A stretch of 10,978 bases of DNA from an uncultured Porphyromonadaceae bacterium (lineage in GTDB: Bacteria; Bacteroidota; Bacteroidia; Bacteroidales; Muribaculaceae), in assembly GCA_947175455.1 (NCBI GenBank), contig CAMWMW010000012.1, positions 1 through 10,978 of the forward strand, written 5' to 3'. Below the pieces are notes generated by a model. The model made no database searches. It was not told the origin of the DNA and worked only from the letters and a program-made list of their open reading frames with translations. This document shows, one piece after another, positions 1 through 6,719 of the stretch; the first letter of the stretch is position 1; every line of letters begins with the position of its first letter. A program made the translations under genes and the position numbers.

Positions 1-574
1 ATAGAAGCCGGGTGTCGGGTTCTATGGATAACGTGGCTCCTTTGTCTACAACAACGGAGTCGAAGAGGACATATGGCAGCTCGGCGGTGAAGCGGGTGTC
101 TTCGGTGATGCGGCGGCATTTCAGTCGCGTCACATTCTGACCGTAAGCTTCCAGCAGGACGGTCTGTGTGACTCCGTTTGTCACGAATTCAAGCTCATCC
201 TCTACCCTGTATGGCTCTTTGCTCTGCGTCTCCGGTATGAAACATTCGATAAACATGAATATCGAGTCTTCTTTCCATATCTCTACATCATGGAAGTCTT
301 TGCCGCTCACGCCGTCTACGTTGATGCTGAAGTTGGAATCCGGATTTTTCAGACGTATCGAGGAAATCACTATTCCTTTTTTCGCGCGGTTCGCCACTGT
401 CAGCCGTGCGGTCGGGGTGCCGAGGTCGGTGAAGACGGTGTCGAAGCTGACGGTGTCGCGTGAAAAGGTCAGTATGTCGTTGGGCGACGTGGAGATGGCA
501 TCGCTTATACATGAGGTGGCGGTTAAACCAATCCACCATATTATTGTCATAAAAATCAAGAAAGCTTTCTTCAT
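1..574 (-). CDS. Bacteroidetes surface lipoprotein, N-terminal part (runs off window)
   Basis: The minus-strand reading frame opens at an ATG whose complement is at 572-574 and stays open for 191 codons to the window edge. It begins MKKAFLIFMTIIWWIGL, a positively charged start plus hydrophobic core, and then reaches Cys22 in the context TATSC. This reads as a type II signal peptide with acylation at Cys22, so the protein is likely anchored in the outer or inner membrane. Residues about 34-145 (TFSRDTVSFDTVFTDLGTP and onward) look like a beta-rich Ig-like or choice-of-anchor domain. The last visible segment (LPYVLFDSVVVDKGATLSIE) resembles the entry to a right-handed beta-helix seen in Bacteroidetes lipoproteins. 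That domain call is from memory and is tentative. It is divergent from lpxB across 76 bp. The specific function is unknown. Confidence 0.8.
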   Translation of the reverse strand, partial: MKKAFLIFMTIIWWIGLTATSCISDAISTSPNDILTFSRDTVSFDTVFTDLGTPTARLTVANRAKKGIVISSIRLKNPDSNFSINVDGVSGKDFHDVEIWKEDSIFMFIECFIPETQSKEPYRVEDELEFVTNGVTQTVLLEAYGQNVTRLKCRRITEDTRFTAELPYVLFDSVVVDKGATLSIEPDTRLL

Positions 575-650
575 AATATATTAAAAACGCCTCAGTGCCG
601 TTGATATTATAGAAAACCGCCGAGAGGCAGATATTAGATATTAAAGATAC

Positions 651-1877
651 ATGAAATATATGATTATTGCGGGGGAGGCGTCCGGAGACCTCCACGCGGC
701 TAATGTTATAAAATCGCTCAAAAAGATAGACGCGTCAGCCGATATCCGTTTTTTCGGTGGCGACCTTATGGCTAAGGAAGCGGGCATAGACCCGGACCTG
801 CATTATGATCAGATGAATGTGATGGGCTTCAGCGAGGTTCTGCGCAAGTTGCCCGTGATACTGCGCAACCTGCGTCAGGCGAAGGCTCTGTTGCGCGAGT
901 TCCGTCCGGATGCGTTGATTCTTGTGGATTATCCCGGATTCAATCTCAAGCTGGCGAAGTTCGCGCACAAGTTGCATGTCCCCGTGCATTATTTCATTTC
1001 ACCGAAGGTATGGGCATGGAAGGAATGGCGGGTGAAAAAGATTAAAAAATATGTTGACCGCCTGTATTCGATTCTTCCGTTTGAGGTCGGTTTCTATAAG
1101 AAACATCATTATGACGTGACATATGTGGGAAATCCTTCGGTGCAGGAGATTGCCTACAGTCTCGGTCACATCCCGCCGAAGAAACATTTCATGGAGCGTC
1201 AGGGACTTGATGATCCCCGTCCGATTATCGCTCTGCTTCCCGGCTCACGCCGTGGAGAGATCCGCAACAATCTCCCTCTGATGATTGCTGCGGCAAAGCG
1301 TTTTCCGGAATTTCAGTATGTTGTGGGCGCCGCTCCGGCTGTGGGTGAGAAATTCTACCGTGAGGTAGCTCAGGATCCCGGGCTCAAGGTGACGTTCGGC
1401 TCTACGCACACGCTTCTTAAATATTCGCAGGCTGCTGTGGTCACATCGGGCACAGCCACTCTCGAGACCGCGCTTATAGGCACGCCGCAGGTGGTGGTAT
1501 ACCGCGCCAACGGGGTGAAACTTTCCTACAGGATAATGGAGAAACTTCTCAAAGTGAAATATGTGTCTCTCCCCAATCTTATCGTTGGAAACAGCGTGGT
1601 GCCGGAGTTGCTGGTGCACAACTGCACGGTAGAGTCGATTGCGCGTGAGCTGTCGCCGATTCTTCAGCCTTCGCCGCGCCGCGAGTGGCAGATCGCCGGC
1701 TACCGCACAATGCAGAGAAAGCTCGGCAACTCCGTGGCTTCGGAGTATGTCGCCGAGCTTATAACCGATTCGCTGGGAGTCTCGGAGAGAGTCCCGGCAG
1801 AGGAAGATGCTAAACCGCAGACACGCAGACGGCAGCGCCGCAGAAAACAACCTCAACGCGAAGAGTCCGCGTCTTAG
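651..1877 (+). CDS. lpxB: Lipid-A-disaccharide synthase LpxB
   Basis: LpxB is a peripheral inner-membrane GT-B glycosyltransferase (GT19). It joins UDP-2,3-diacylglucosamine to lipid X (2,3-diacylglucosamine 1-phosphate), giving the beta-1,6 disaccharide of lipid A and releasing UDP. The sequence shows the family N-terminal motif AGEASGDLHAA (7-17). VDYPGFN contains Asp93, the equivalent of the essential E. coli Asp98. HYFISPKVWAWKEWR lies at 113-127, LLPGSRRGE at 195-203 holds the Arg equivalent to E. coli Arg201, and SGTATLETAL at 266-275 is the nucleotide-sugar loop. ATG 651 starts directly at the family's MKYMIIAGE, so no upstream start is needed; there is no Shine-Dalgarno. At 408 aa it is longer than the 382 aa E. 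coli enzyme. The excess is a strongly basic C-terminal tail (TRRRQRRRKQPQRE, 391-404) that is encoded in the stretch overlapping the opposite-strand GH31 gene. Confidence 0.96.
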   Translation: MKYMIIAGEASGDLHAANVIKSLKKIDASADIRFFGGDLMAKEAGIDPDLHYDQMNVMGFSEVLRKLPVILRNLRQAKALLREFRPDALILVDYPGFNLKLAKFAHKLHVPVHYFISPKVWAWKEWRVKKIKKYVDRLYSILPFEVGFYKKHHYDVTYVGNPSVQEIAYSLGHIPPKKHFMERQGLDDPRPIIALLPGSRRGEIRNNLPLMIAAAKRFPEFQYVVGAAPAVGEKFYREVAQDPGLKVTFGSTHTLLKYSQAAVVTSGTATLETALIGTPQVVVYRANGVKLSYRIMEKLLKVKYVSLPNLIVGNSVVPELLVHNCTVESIARELSPILQPSPRREWQIAGYRTMQRKLGNSVASEYVAELITDSLGVSERVPAEEDAKPQTRRRQRRRKQPQREESAS

Positions 1878-4188
1878 CGTCATATTTCCATTCTCCTCCT
1901 GTCACTTTTTTCGGAGCCTTTATGCCTGTGATTTCCAATGAAAAGGTCTGTCTGGCGGGCATCCCTTCGTAGCTCCCTTCCGAGTTGATGATGACAAAGG
2001 TCTCTTCTCCGTTCTGCCATCCTTTGAATGTGGTGAGGCGGTAATGTCCGTTTTTTATAGATTCCGGATCTTTCCTGTCGTCTTCGAAGAGGGTATAGGA
2101 TGTTTCTTCCTGTGTGGGAAAATATTTCACTGTAAGCCTTGATGGGTCATATTCCGTTACGTTGGAGATTGGCTGTATGTATTGGGGAACGAAACTTCCC
2201 GCCTTTACGAACAGTGGCAGAGTGCCGAGCGGTGCCTGCACCGTGGCTGTAGAGCCTCCCTTGTATCTGAGACGCGTGTCGTTCCAGTTGATCCATTCAC
2301 CTTCGGGAAAGATTACTTTGCGGGAGCGTGCCCCTTTGTCGAGCACGGGCGCGACAAGAATCTCACTGCCCCATAGATATTCGTCCTGTACATTCGCGAA
2401 TCTGTCATCTTTGCCCCCGGTGAAATTAAGCGGGCGGGCGAGTGGGAATCCTTTGGTGGTGTTCTCATAGGCGAGTGTGTAGTTGTAGGGCAGCCATTCA
2501 TAACGCATCCTTATAAACCGTCTGATTATATTCTCATGTGCCGGATAATGATATGGCTCCGGACGGAATTGCGCGTGTGTGCGAAGAACCGGAGAGAAGA
2601 CTCCCGTCTCGATCCATCGCACATACAGCTCGGGATCATAAGGGTGTGCGGGGTCTACCGCGAATCCGCCTATGTCGGAACCCATGTAGCCCAGTCCTGA
2701 AAGTCCGGAGTTAAGCATGAGATTCACCTGCGGCTGCAGACCGCCCCATGACCGCGAGACATCCGTTGTCCAGGGAAACACCGAATAGCGCTGCAGTCCG
2801 GCTGTGCCGCCGCGCATGAGAAGCATAGGACGAATGTCGGGAAAATCCTTCCTCATCCCTTCATATATAAGCCGGCTCCATTCGTTGCCGTAGACATTGT
2901 GATATTGCGATGCGGTCTGACCGTTGGCATGCATGATTGTGAGCGGATGAACTTCCGGCTCTCCGAGGTCGCCCCACCATCCGGCAAGTCCCTCGGCTGT
3001 AAGAGGCTTGAGCCTGTTCCAGAGCCATTCCCTTGTGTCGGGATTGGATATGTCAAGCATGCCGGCGTCTCCGACCCATGTCGTGACATCATGTGTCTTG
3101 CCCTCGGAATCTCTGGCGAGCATCCCTTTCGAGGAAAGAAGATTGTAATTGTCGATAGCTCCGTTCTTGTTTACATAGGGCTGCGAGATAAGGATGGTGT
3201 TGACACCCATCGCGTTCAGGGAGTCAAGCATCTTCCTGTGGTCGGGAAACTGCTCCTTGCTCCAGGCAAGACGTCCCATGTCTTTCTCCGTTCCATACCA
3301 GTAAAGGTCAAAGACGATGCCATCGAGCGGATAGCCGCGGGTCTTCAGTGAATCTACCGCGCCGAGCGCTTCCTGCCGGTTATGGTAACCGTATTTCGAG
3401 GTTATGTATCCCAATGCCCAGAACGGGGGGAGATTCTGGCGTCCGGTAAGGAGTGTGTAGTTGCCGGTGGTTCCGGCGAGAGTCCCGTTGCCGTTGATGA
3501 AATAGTAAGAGAGAGGGAGGGGAGTGTCCGATGTGTATGTTATCCGGTCTCCGAGGTGGAGTGCGGATGCGTTGTAGTCGTCGAAAAGCACTCCGTATCC
3601 GCGGTCTGACGCGAAATAGGGAACGGTGATTCCCATCTGCGAGATACGCGGGTCTCCTGCCGTGTAGCCGTAGGTCTGTCTGTTGTACATCACAAGGGTG
3701 GCTCCGTTGAGTCTCAGTGAATGTCCGCGCTCTCCGGCTCCGTAATAATTCTCTTTCCCTGTGGGGGCGAAAGATATTGTTTTTGTGTCTCCGGCGTTGC
3801 AGACTCCCGCTGCTTCGGAAAGGAGTGTGTCGCCGGCAAGGTTGGTGAATACGGTTTTTCCGGTGCGGCGGTTTACCCTCACGGTTGTAGTGGCACTTGT
3901 CAGCGTAAATTCTTCAGGGGTGACGGAGGCGCTTGTCCCGTTCCGTGATGGCGCGAGCACCGCTGCCTGAGACTTGGGAACGTCAAGTTGTCTCTTCCCT
4001 GAAGGGATGGTGGTGACACGGAAAATGTCTCCGTTTATCGGAGTGACTGCAACGGTCTTGTCTCCCGCTTTCACAAGATATGTCTCACCCTGTTTCGTTA
4101 TCGGTCCTGACGGGTGAAGAACCTCCGCCATAGACAAGGCGGCAAGGATACACCCTGCCGCCGATATGCTCAGTATTCTTTTGTTCAT
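1810..4188 (-). CDS. Secreted GH31 family alpha-glucosidase / alpha-transglucosidase
   Basis: This 792 aa glycoside hydrolase family 31 enzyme acts on alpha-linked glucose or xylose oligosaccharides. Residues 1-21 form a signal peptide (likely cut after SMA, residue 21), so it is exported. An N-terminal beta-sandwich occupies about 30-250. The TIM barrel begins near FWALGYITSKYGYHN (256-270) and carries GIVFDLYWYG (290-299). The nucleophile motif GWWGDLGEPE gives Asp407. The acid/base segment WTTDVSRSWGG gives Asp476, with Thr where GH31 usually has Gly (GD). SDIGGF (504-509) and RTHAQFRPEPY (536-546) complete the barrel. The C-terminal beta domains include a DUF5110-like stretch (EYDPSRLTVKYFP, 679-691). 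The DLGEPE nucleophile form recalls the oligosaccharide 4-alpha-glucosyltransferase branch (Cellvibrio Agd31B type), so transglycosylation is possible; plain glucosidase or xylosidase cannot be excluded. It starts 13 bp after the dehydrogenase gene and probably shares its transcript. The last 22 codons overlap lpxB. Confidence 0.93.
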   Translation of the reverse strand: MNKRILSISAAGCILAALSMAEVLHPSGPITKQGETYLVKAGDKTVAVTPINGDIFRVTTIPSGKRQLDVPKSQAAVLAPSRNGTSASVTPEEFTLTSATTTVRVNRRTGKTVFTNLAGDTLLSEAAGVCNAGDTKTISFAPTGKENYYGAGERGHSLRLNGATLVMYNRQTYGYTAGDPRISQMGITVPYFASDRGYGVLFDDYNASALHLGDRITYTSDTPLPLSYYFINGNGTLAGTTGNYTLLTGRQNLPPFWALGYITSKYGYHNRQEALGAVDSLKTRGYPLDGIVFDLYWYGTEKDMGRLAWSKEQFPDHRKMLDSLNAMGVNTILISQPYVNKNGAIDNYNLLSSKGMLARDSEGKTHDVTTWVGDAGMLDISNPDTREWLWNRLKPLTAEGLAGWWGDLGEPEVHPLTIMHANGQTASQYHNVYGNEWSRLIYEGMRKDFPDIRPMLLMRGGTAGLQRYSVFPWTTDVSRSWGGLQPQVNLMLNSGLSGLGYMGSDIGGFAVDPAHPYDPELYVRWIETGVFSPVLRTHAQFRPEPYHYPAHENIIRRFIRMRYEWLPYNYTLAYENTTKGFPLARPLNFTGGKDDRFANVQDEYLWGSEILVAPVLDKGARSRKVIFPEGEWINWNDTRLRYKGGSTATVQAPLGTLPLFVKAGSFVPQYIQPISNVTEYDPSRLTVKYFPTQEETSYTLFEDDRKDPESIKNGHYRLTTFKGWQNGEETFVIINSEGSYEGMPARQTFSLEITGIKAPKKVTGGEWKYDAKTRTLRVEVVFCGAAVCVSAV

Positions 4189-4201
4189 TTAAGAGATGAT
4201 G

Positions 4202-5398
4202 TTAGAATTCGAGGTCGCCGTTCTCGATTACGTGCCATGGCAGACCGGATGCGGCGAGTTTCTCAAGGAATGGATCGGGATCGAACTCCTCTACGTTATG
4301 CACGCCGGGCATCACCCATTTGCCGGTGAGGAACATATACGCTCCCACCATAGCCGGGACGCCGGTGGTGTAGCTGACTGCCTGCGCGCCTGTCTCTTTG
4401 TAGGCTTCCTGGTGCGAGCAGTTGTTGTAGATGTAATATGTCGATTCCTTCCCCTCTTTGTCAAGGCCGCTTATGCGGCAGCCGATGGAGGTCTCGCCGG
4501 TATAGTTCTCTCCGAGAGAGCCGGGATCGGGCAATACGGCTTTGAGGAATTGTATAGGCACTATCTCCTGTCCGTTATACATCACAGGGTCGATTCTCGC
4601 CATGCCTATGTCCTGGATCACGCGGAGGTGTGTGAGATATTCCTGACCGAAGGTCATCCAGAAACGGGCGCGGCGGATCGAGGGGAAGTTGAGGACAAGG
4701 CTCTCAAGTTCTTCGTGATAGAGCAGGTATGACTCGCGCTCGCCGATATTGGGATAGTTGAGTGGCTTGTGGATCTCGAGATTCTCTGTCTCGACCCATT
4801 TGCCGTCTTCCCAGTATTTCCCTTTCTGGGTTATTTCGCGGATATTGATTTCGGGATTGAAGTTTGTGGCGAACGCTTTGCCATGGTTGCCGGCGTTGCA
4901 GTCTACGATGTCAAGATAACGCATCTCCGAGAAATGGTGCTTGGCTGCGTAGGCGACGAAAATGGCTGATACTCCGGGGTCGAAACCGCAGCCGAGAATG
5001 GCGGTCAGACCCGCTTCCTCGAAGCGTTTGCGGTATGCCCACTGCCATGAATATTCGAAATGCGCCTCATCCTTGGGTTCGTAATTGGCGGTATCAAGGT
5101 AGTTGACGCCGCATTTCAGACATGCCTCCATGATGGTGAGATCCTGATAGGGGAGGGCGACGTTGATGCAGATGTCAGGGCGGTGACGGTTGAAAAGTTC
5201 CACCAGCTCTTCGACTGAGTCTGCGTCTACTCTGTCAGTGACGATATTCTTCGCACCGATCTCTGCCGCGATTTTGTCGCATTTCGATTTTGTGCGGGAT
5301 GCGAGCACAATCTCATTAAAAACTTCCGGATTCTGAGCGCATTTGTGGGCTACCACAGTGCCAACGCCTCCGGCGCCGATTATAAGGACTTTTCCCAT
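4202..5398 (-). CDS. Saccharopine dehydrogenase family protein, probable carboxynorspermidine dehydrogenase
   Basis: The predicted product is 398 aa and cytoplasmic. It has an N-terminal Rossmann fold with the NAD(P) motif VLIIGAGGVGTVVAHKC (4-20) and a C-terminal saccharopine-dehydrogenase-like domain. Conserved stretches include NVALPYQDLTIMEACL (79-94), YLDTANYEP (100-108) and GCGFDPGVSAIF (136-147), which fit the Bacteroidetes carboxy(nor)spermidine synthase group. Those enzymes reductively condense aspartate semialdehyde with putrescine or diaminopropane, using NADPH, in the alternative spermidine route; the decarboxylase partner (NspC) is not in this window. True lysine-pathway saccharopine dehydrogenase is the main alternative. 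The start is placed at the ATG complementary to 5396-5398. An extension to a TTG at 5440 would add 14 poorly hydrophobic residues and would run through a good -7 promoter element. It is probably co-transcribed with the GH31 gene downstream. Confidence 0.85.
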   Translation of the reverse strand: MGKVLIIGAGGVGTVVAHKCAQNPEVFNEIVLASRTKSKCDKIAAEIGAKNIVTDRVDADSVEELVELFNRHRPDICINVALPYQDLTIMEACLKCGVNYLDTANYEPKDEAHFEYSWQWAYRKRFEEAGLTAILGCGFDPGVSAIFVAYAAKHHFSEMRYLDIVDCNAGNHGKAFATNFNPEINIREITQKGKYWEDGKWVETENLEIHKPLNYPNIGERESYLLYHEELESLVLNFPSIRRARFWMTFGQEYLTHLRVIQDIGMARIDPVMYNGQEIVPIQFLKAVLPDPGSLGENYTGETSIGCRISGLDKEGKESTYYIYNNCSHQEAYKETGAQAVSYTTGVPAMVGAYMFLTGKWVMPGVHNVEEFDPDPFLEKLAASGLPWHVIENGDLEF

Positions 5399-5428
5399 TT
5401 TTTTATTGTTTACTTGATATGTTTGCTG

Positions 5429-5460
5429 CAAATATAACAATTATTTGGGGAATAGTCACA
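5429..5460 (-). promoter_or_regulatory. Bacteroidetes-type promoter of the dehydrogenase-GH31 unit
   Basis: On the minus strand the -7 element TATATTTG (5436-5429) is an exact match to TAnnTTTG. A weaker -33 element TGTG (5460-5457; consensus TTTG) lies 20 bp upstream. The transcription start is predicted a few bases downstream, leaving a leader of about 20-25 nt before the ATG at 5398. This supports the shorter start of the dehydrogenase. Confidence 0.6.
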
Positions 5461-5477
5461 TATTTTCTATCATAGTT

Positions 5478-5514
5478 TAACGCGATTTGAAATCTATTAA
5501 TTAAATTCGCGTTA
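5478..5514. promoter_or_regulatory. Bulged inverted repeat, possible operator in front of tsaE
   Basis: TAACGCGATTT (5478-5488) pairs with AAATTCGCGTTA (5503-5514), giving 11 matched pairs with a one-base bulge around a 14-base AT-rich centre. The two arms lie about 25 bp apart in the divergent region between the dehydrogenase and tsaE. The right arm covers a -7-like octamer for tsaE. This spacing suits a dimeric DNA-binding protein. A 5' mRNA hairpin is unlikely if transcription starts to the right of it. The regulator is unknown. Confidence 0.45.
5502..5509 (+). promoter_or_regulatory. Candidate -7 element for tsaE-birA
   Basis: TAAATTCG matches TAnnTTTG at all defined positions but one (C for T). 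It sits 20 bp before the tsaE ATG and would give a leader of roughly 10-15 nt. A TTTA at 5476-5479 is the nearest -33-like sequence, at a slightly long spacing of 22 bp. It overlaps the right arm of the inverted repeat. This is a weak call based on consensus resemblance only. Confidence 0.3.
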
Positions 5515-5529
5515 TAAATCGGATGAAAA

Positions 5530-5961
5530 ATGAAGATATCAATCAATAATATCGGGGATATGCCGCGTGCGGCTGCCGAGTTCGCGGCGGCGATGGGGGA
5601 TAACAGGCATTTCGCCTTTCATGCCCCTATGGGCGCGGGAAAAACAACATTCATATCTGCGTTGTGTGCGGCTCTCGGCTCTGAAGACGAGGCTTCAAGC
5701 CCTACTTTCAGCATCGTCAATGAATATGCTGTCGCTCCGGATGCCGTTGCGCCTGGGGGGGCGGACAAGATATATCACTTCGATTTCTACAGGGTGGAGA
5801 CGGCGGAGGAGCTGCTCGACATGGGGCTTGACGATTATTGGGATTCAGGTTCCGTCTGCCTTATGGAATGGCCCGGAAACGCTCTAGGATTTCTCCCGGA
5901 CGACACGGTTGATGTGAGAATCGAGGTCTTGCCTGATGATTCAAGGGTGCTGACGGTATGA
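5530..5961 (+). CDS. tsaE: tRNA t6A biosynthesis ATPase TsaE
   Basis: TsaE is the small P-loop ATPase that works with TsaB and TsaD to put threonylcarbamoyl on A37 of ANN-decoding tRNAs in the cytoplasm. This 143 aa protein has the P-loop APMGAGKTT (32-40; Lys38, Thr39), SSPTFSIVNEY (56-66), the family HFDFYRVE (83-90) and LMEWPGN (111-117). Length is normal for the family, with a slightly longer linker (about 67-80) before the IYHFDFYR strand. The first residue of the Walker A motif is Ala32 where TsaE proteins usually have Gly. ATG 5530 is preferred over the out-of-frame ATG 7 bases upstream. The stop codon overlaps the birA start as ATGA, implying translational coupling. Confidence 0.94.
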   Translation: MKISINNIGDMPRAAAEFAAAMGDNRHFAFHAPMGAGKTTFISALCAALGSEDEASSPTFSIVNEYAVAPDAVAPGGADKIYHFDFYRVETAEELLDMGLDDYWDSGSVCLMEWPGNALGFLPDDTVDVRIEVLPDDSRVLTV

Positions 5962-6704
5962 GAATAGAATGGCTGGATGAATGCGTGTCGACCAACACGC
6001 GGGTGACGGAATATCCACTCTCGGAAGAGGGGGTGATTGTGGCTGCGCGTTGCCAGACAAGGGGCCGTGGACAAAAGGGTAATTCCTGGGAGGCGCAGCC
6101 GGGTAAGAATCTTACATTCTCGGCGATGTGGAAACCTCAAGGCATCGCTGCGAGAGAACAGTTCTCTGTCAGCGAGGCTGTCGCGCTTGCCGTTGTCGAT
6201 TTTCTGGAAGATGAGGGAATCGACGCGCAGGTCAAATGGCCAAACGACATCTATGTGGATGACCGTAAGATATGCGGAATCCTTATAGAGCATTCGGTTA
6301 TGGGAACGGAAATTTCCCGCACAATCGCCGGTGTGGGAATAAATGTGAATCAGCGTGAATTCCGGAGTGATGCTCCCAATCCTGTCTCGATGGCGTCCAT
6401 AACCGGAACTGAATTTCCGTTGGAAAGACTGCTTGAGGATTTTGAAATGAAACTCCGCCGACGTCTCGGGCAGATATCCGGACCGGAGGGGAGAGCTGAG
6501 ATTCACGATGAGTTCCAGTCGAGGATGTGGCGTTTCGACGGTTCCGCCTATCCTTTCCGCGACAGGGAATCGGGCGTGTCATATCCGGGCATTGTCAGAG
6601 GCGTGGAGCCGATGGGGTTCCTGCATGTCGAGAATGCGGATACCGGCGAGACTCGCGGATATGCCTTCAAGGAGGTGGAATTTTTGCTATCCGGCGGAAT
6701 TTGA
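5958..6704 (+). CDS. birA: Biotin--[acetyl-CoA-carboxylase] ligase
   Basis: This cytoplasmic biotin protein ligase activates biotin with ATP to biotinyl-AMP and transfers it to the lysine of biotin carboxyl carrier domains. At 248 aa it is the class I form, the catalytic and C-terminal domains without the DNA-binding helix-turn-helix of E. coli BirA, so it should not act as a repressor. Visible motifs are DECVSTNTR (7-15), the biotinyl-AMP loop GRGQKGNSW (36-44), KWPNDIYVDDRKICGILIE (93-111, with catalytic Lys93) and AGVGINVNQ (124-132). A small C-terminal beta-domain (about 205-248, GIVRGVEPMGFL) follows. It starts inside the tsaE stop (ATGA). Its 3' end contains the promoter for the next gene. 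Confidence 0.95.
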   Translation: MRIEWLDECVSTNTRVTEYPLSEEGVIVAARCQTRGRGQKGNSWEAQPGKNLTFSAMWKPQGIAAREQFSVSEAVALAVVDFLEDEGIDAQVKWPNDIYVDDRKICGILIEHSVMGTEISRTIAGVGINVNQREFRSDAPNPVSMASITGTEFPLERLLEDFEMKLRRRLGQISGPEGRAEIHDEFQSRMWRFDGSAYPFRDRESGVSYPGIVRGVEPMGFLHVENADTGETRGYAFKEVEFLLSGGI

Positions 6705-6713
6705 TTAAATTTG
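6683..6713 (+). promoter_or_regulatory. Near-consensus Bacteroidetes promoter at the birA 3' end
   Basis: TTTG (6683-6686), then exactly 19 bp, then TAAATTTG (6706-6713) reproduces the Bacteroidetes -33/-7 consensus (TTTG, 19-21 bp, TAnnTTTG). The -33 box is inside the birA coding sequence and the -7 box starts just after its stop. The predicted transcription start falls at about 6718-6721, practically on the ATG at 6720, so the message would be leaderless or nearly so. Confidence 0.6.
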
Positions 6714-6719
6714 CATCTT

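Noticed and set aside
642..649. Minus-strand TATCTTTA as a -7 box for the lipoprotein gene
   Set aside because: It misses the final G, would give a leader of about 65 nt, and has no clear -33 partner. The 575-650 divergent gap has no convincing promoter for either gene.
288..695. Minus-strand 135-codon frame overlapping the lipoprotein start and the lpxB start
   Set aside because: It is out of frame with the convincing lipoprotein (lipobox, conserved start) and gives a His/Arg-rich nonsense protein.
1245..1883. 212-codon minus-strand frame inside lpxB
   Set aside because: It is an antisense shadow of lpxB: Arg/His/Leu-rich, no domain, and it conflicts with the GH31 gene frame at its 5' end.
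1878..1930. Possible terminator after lpxB (CTCC...GGAG near a T run)
   Set aside because: The stem is only 4 bp with the T run in the loop, so it is not a credible intrinsic terminator.
4196..4732. 178-codon plus-strand frame opposite the dehydrogenase gene
   Set aside because: It is antisense to a well-supported coding region and has no recognisable motif, so it is a codon-bias shadow.
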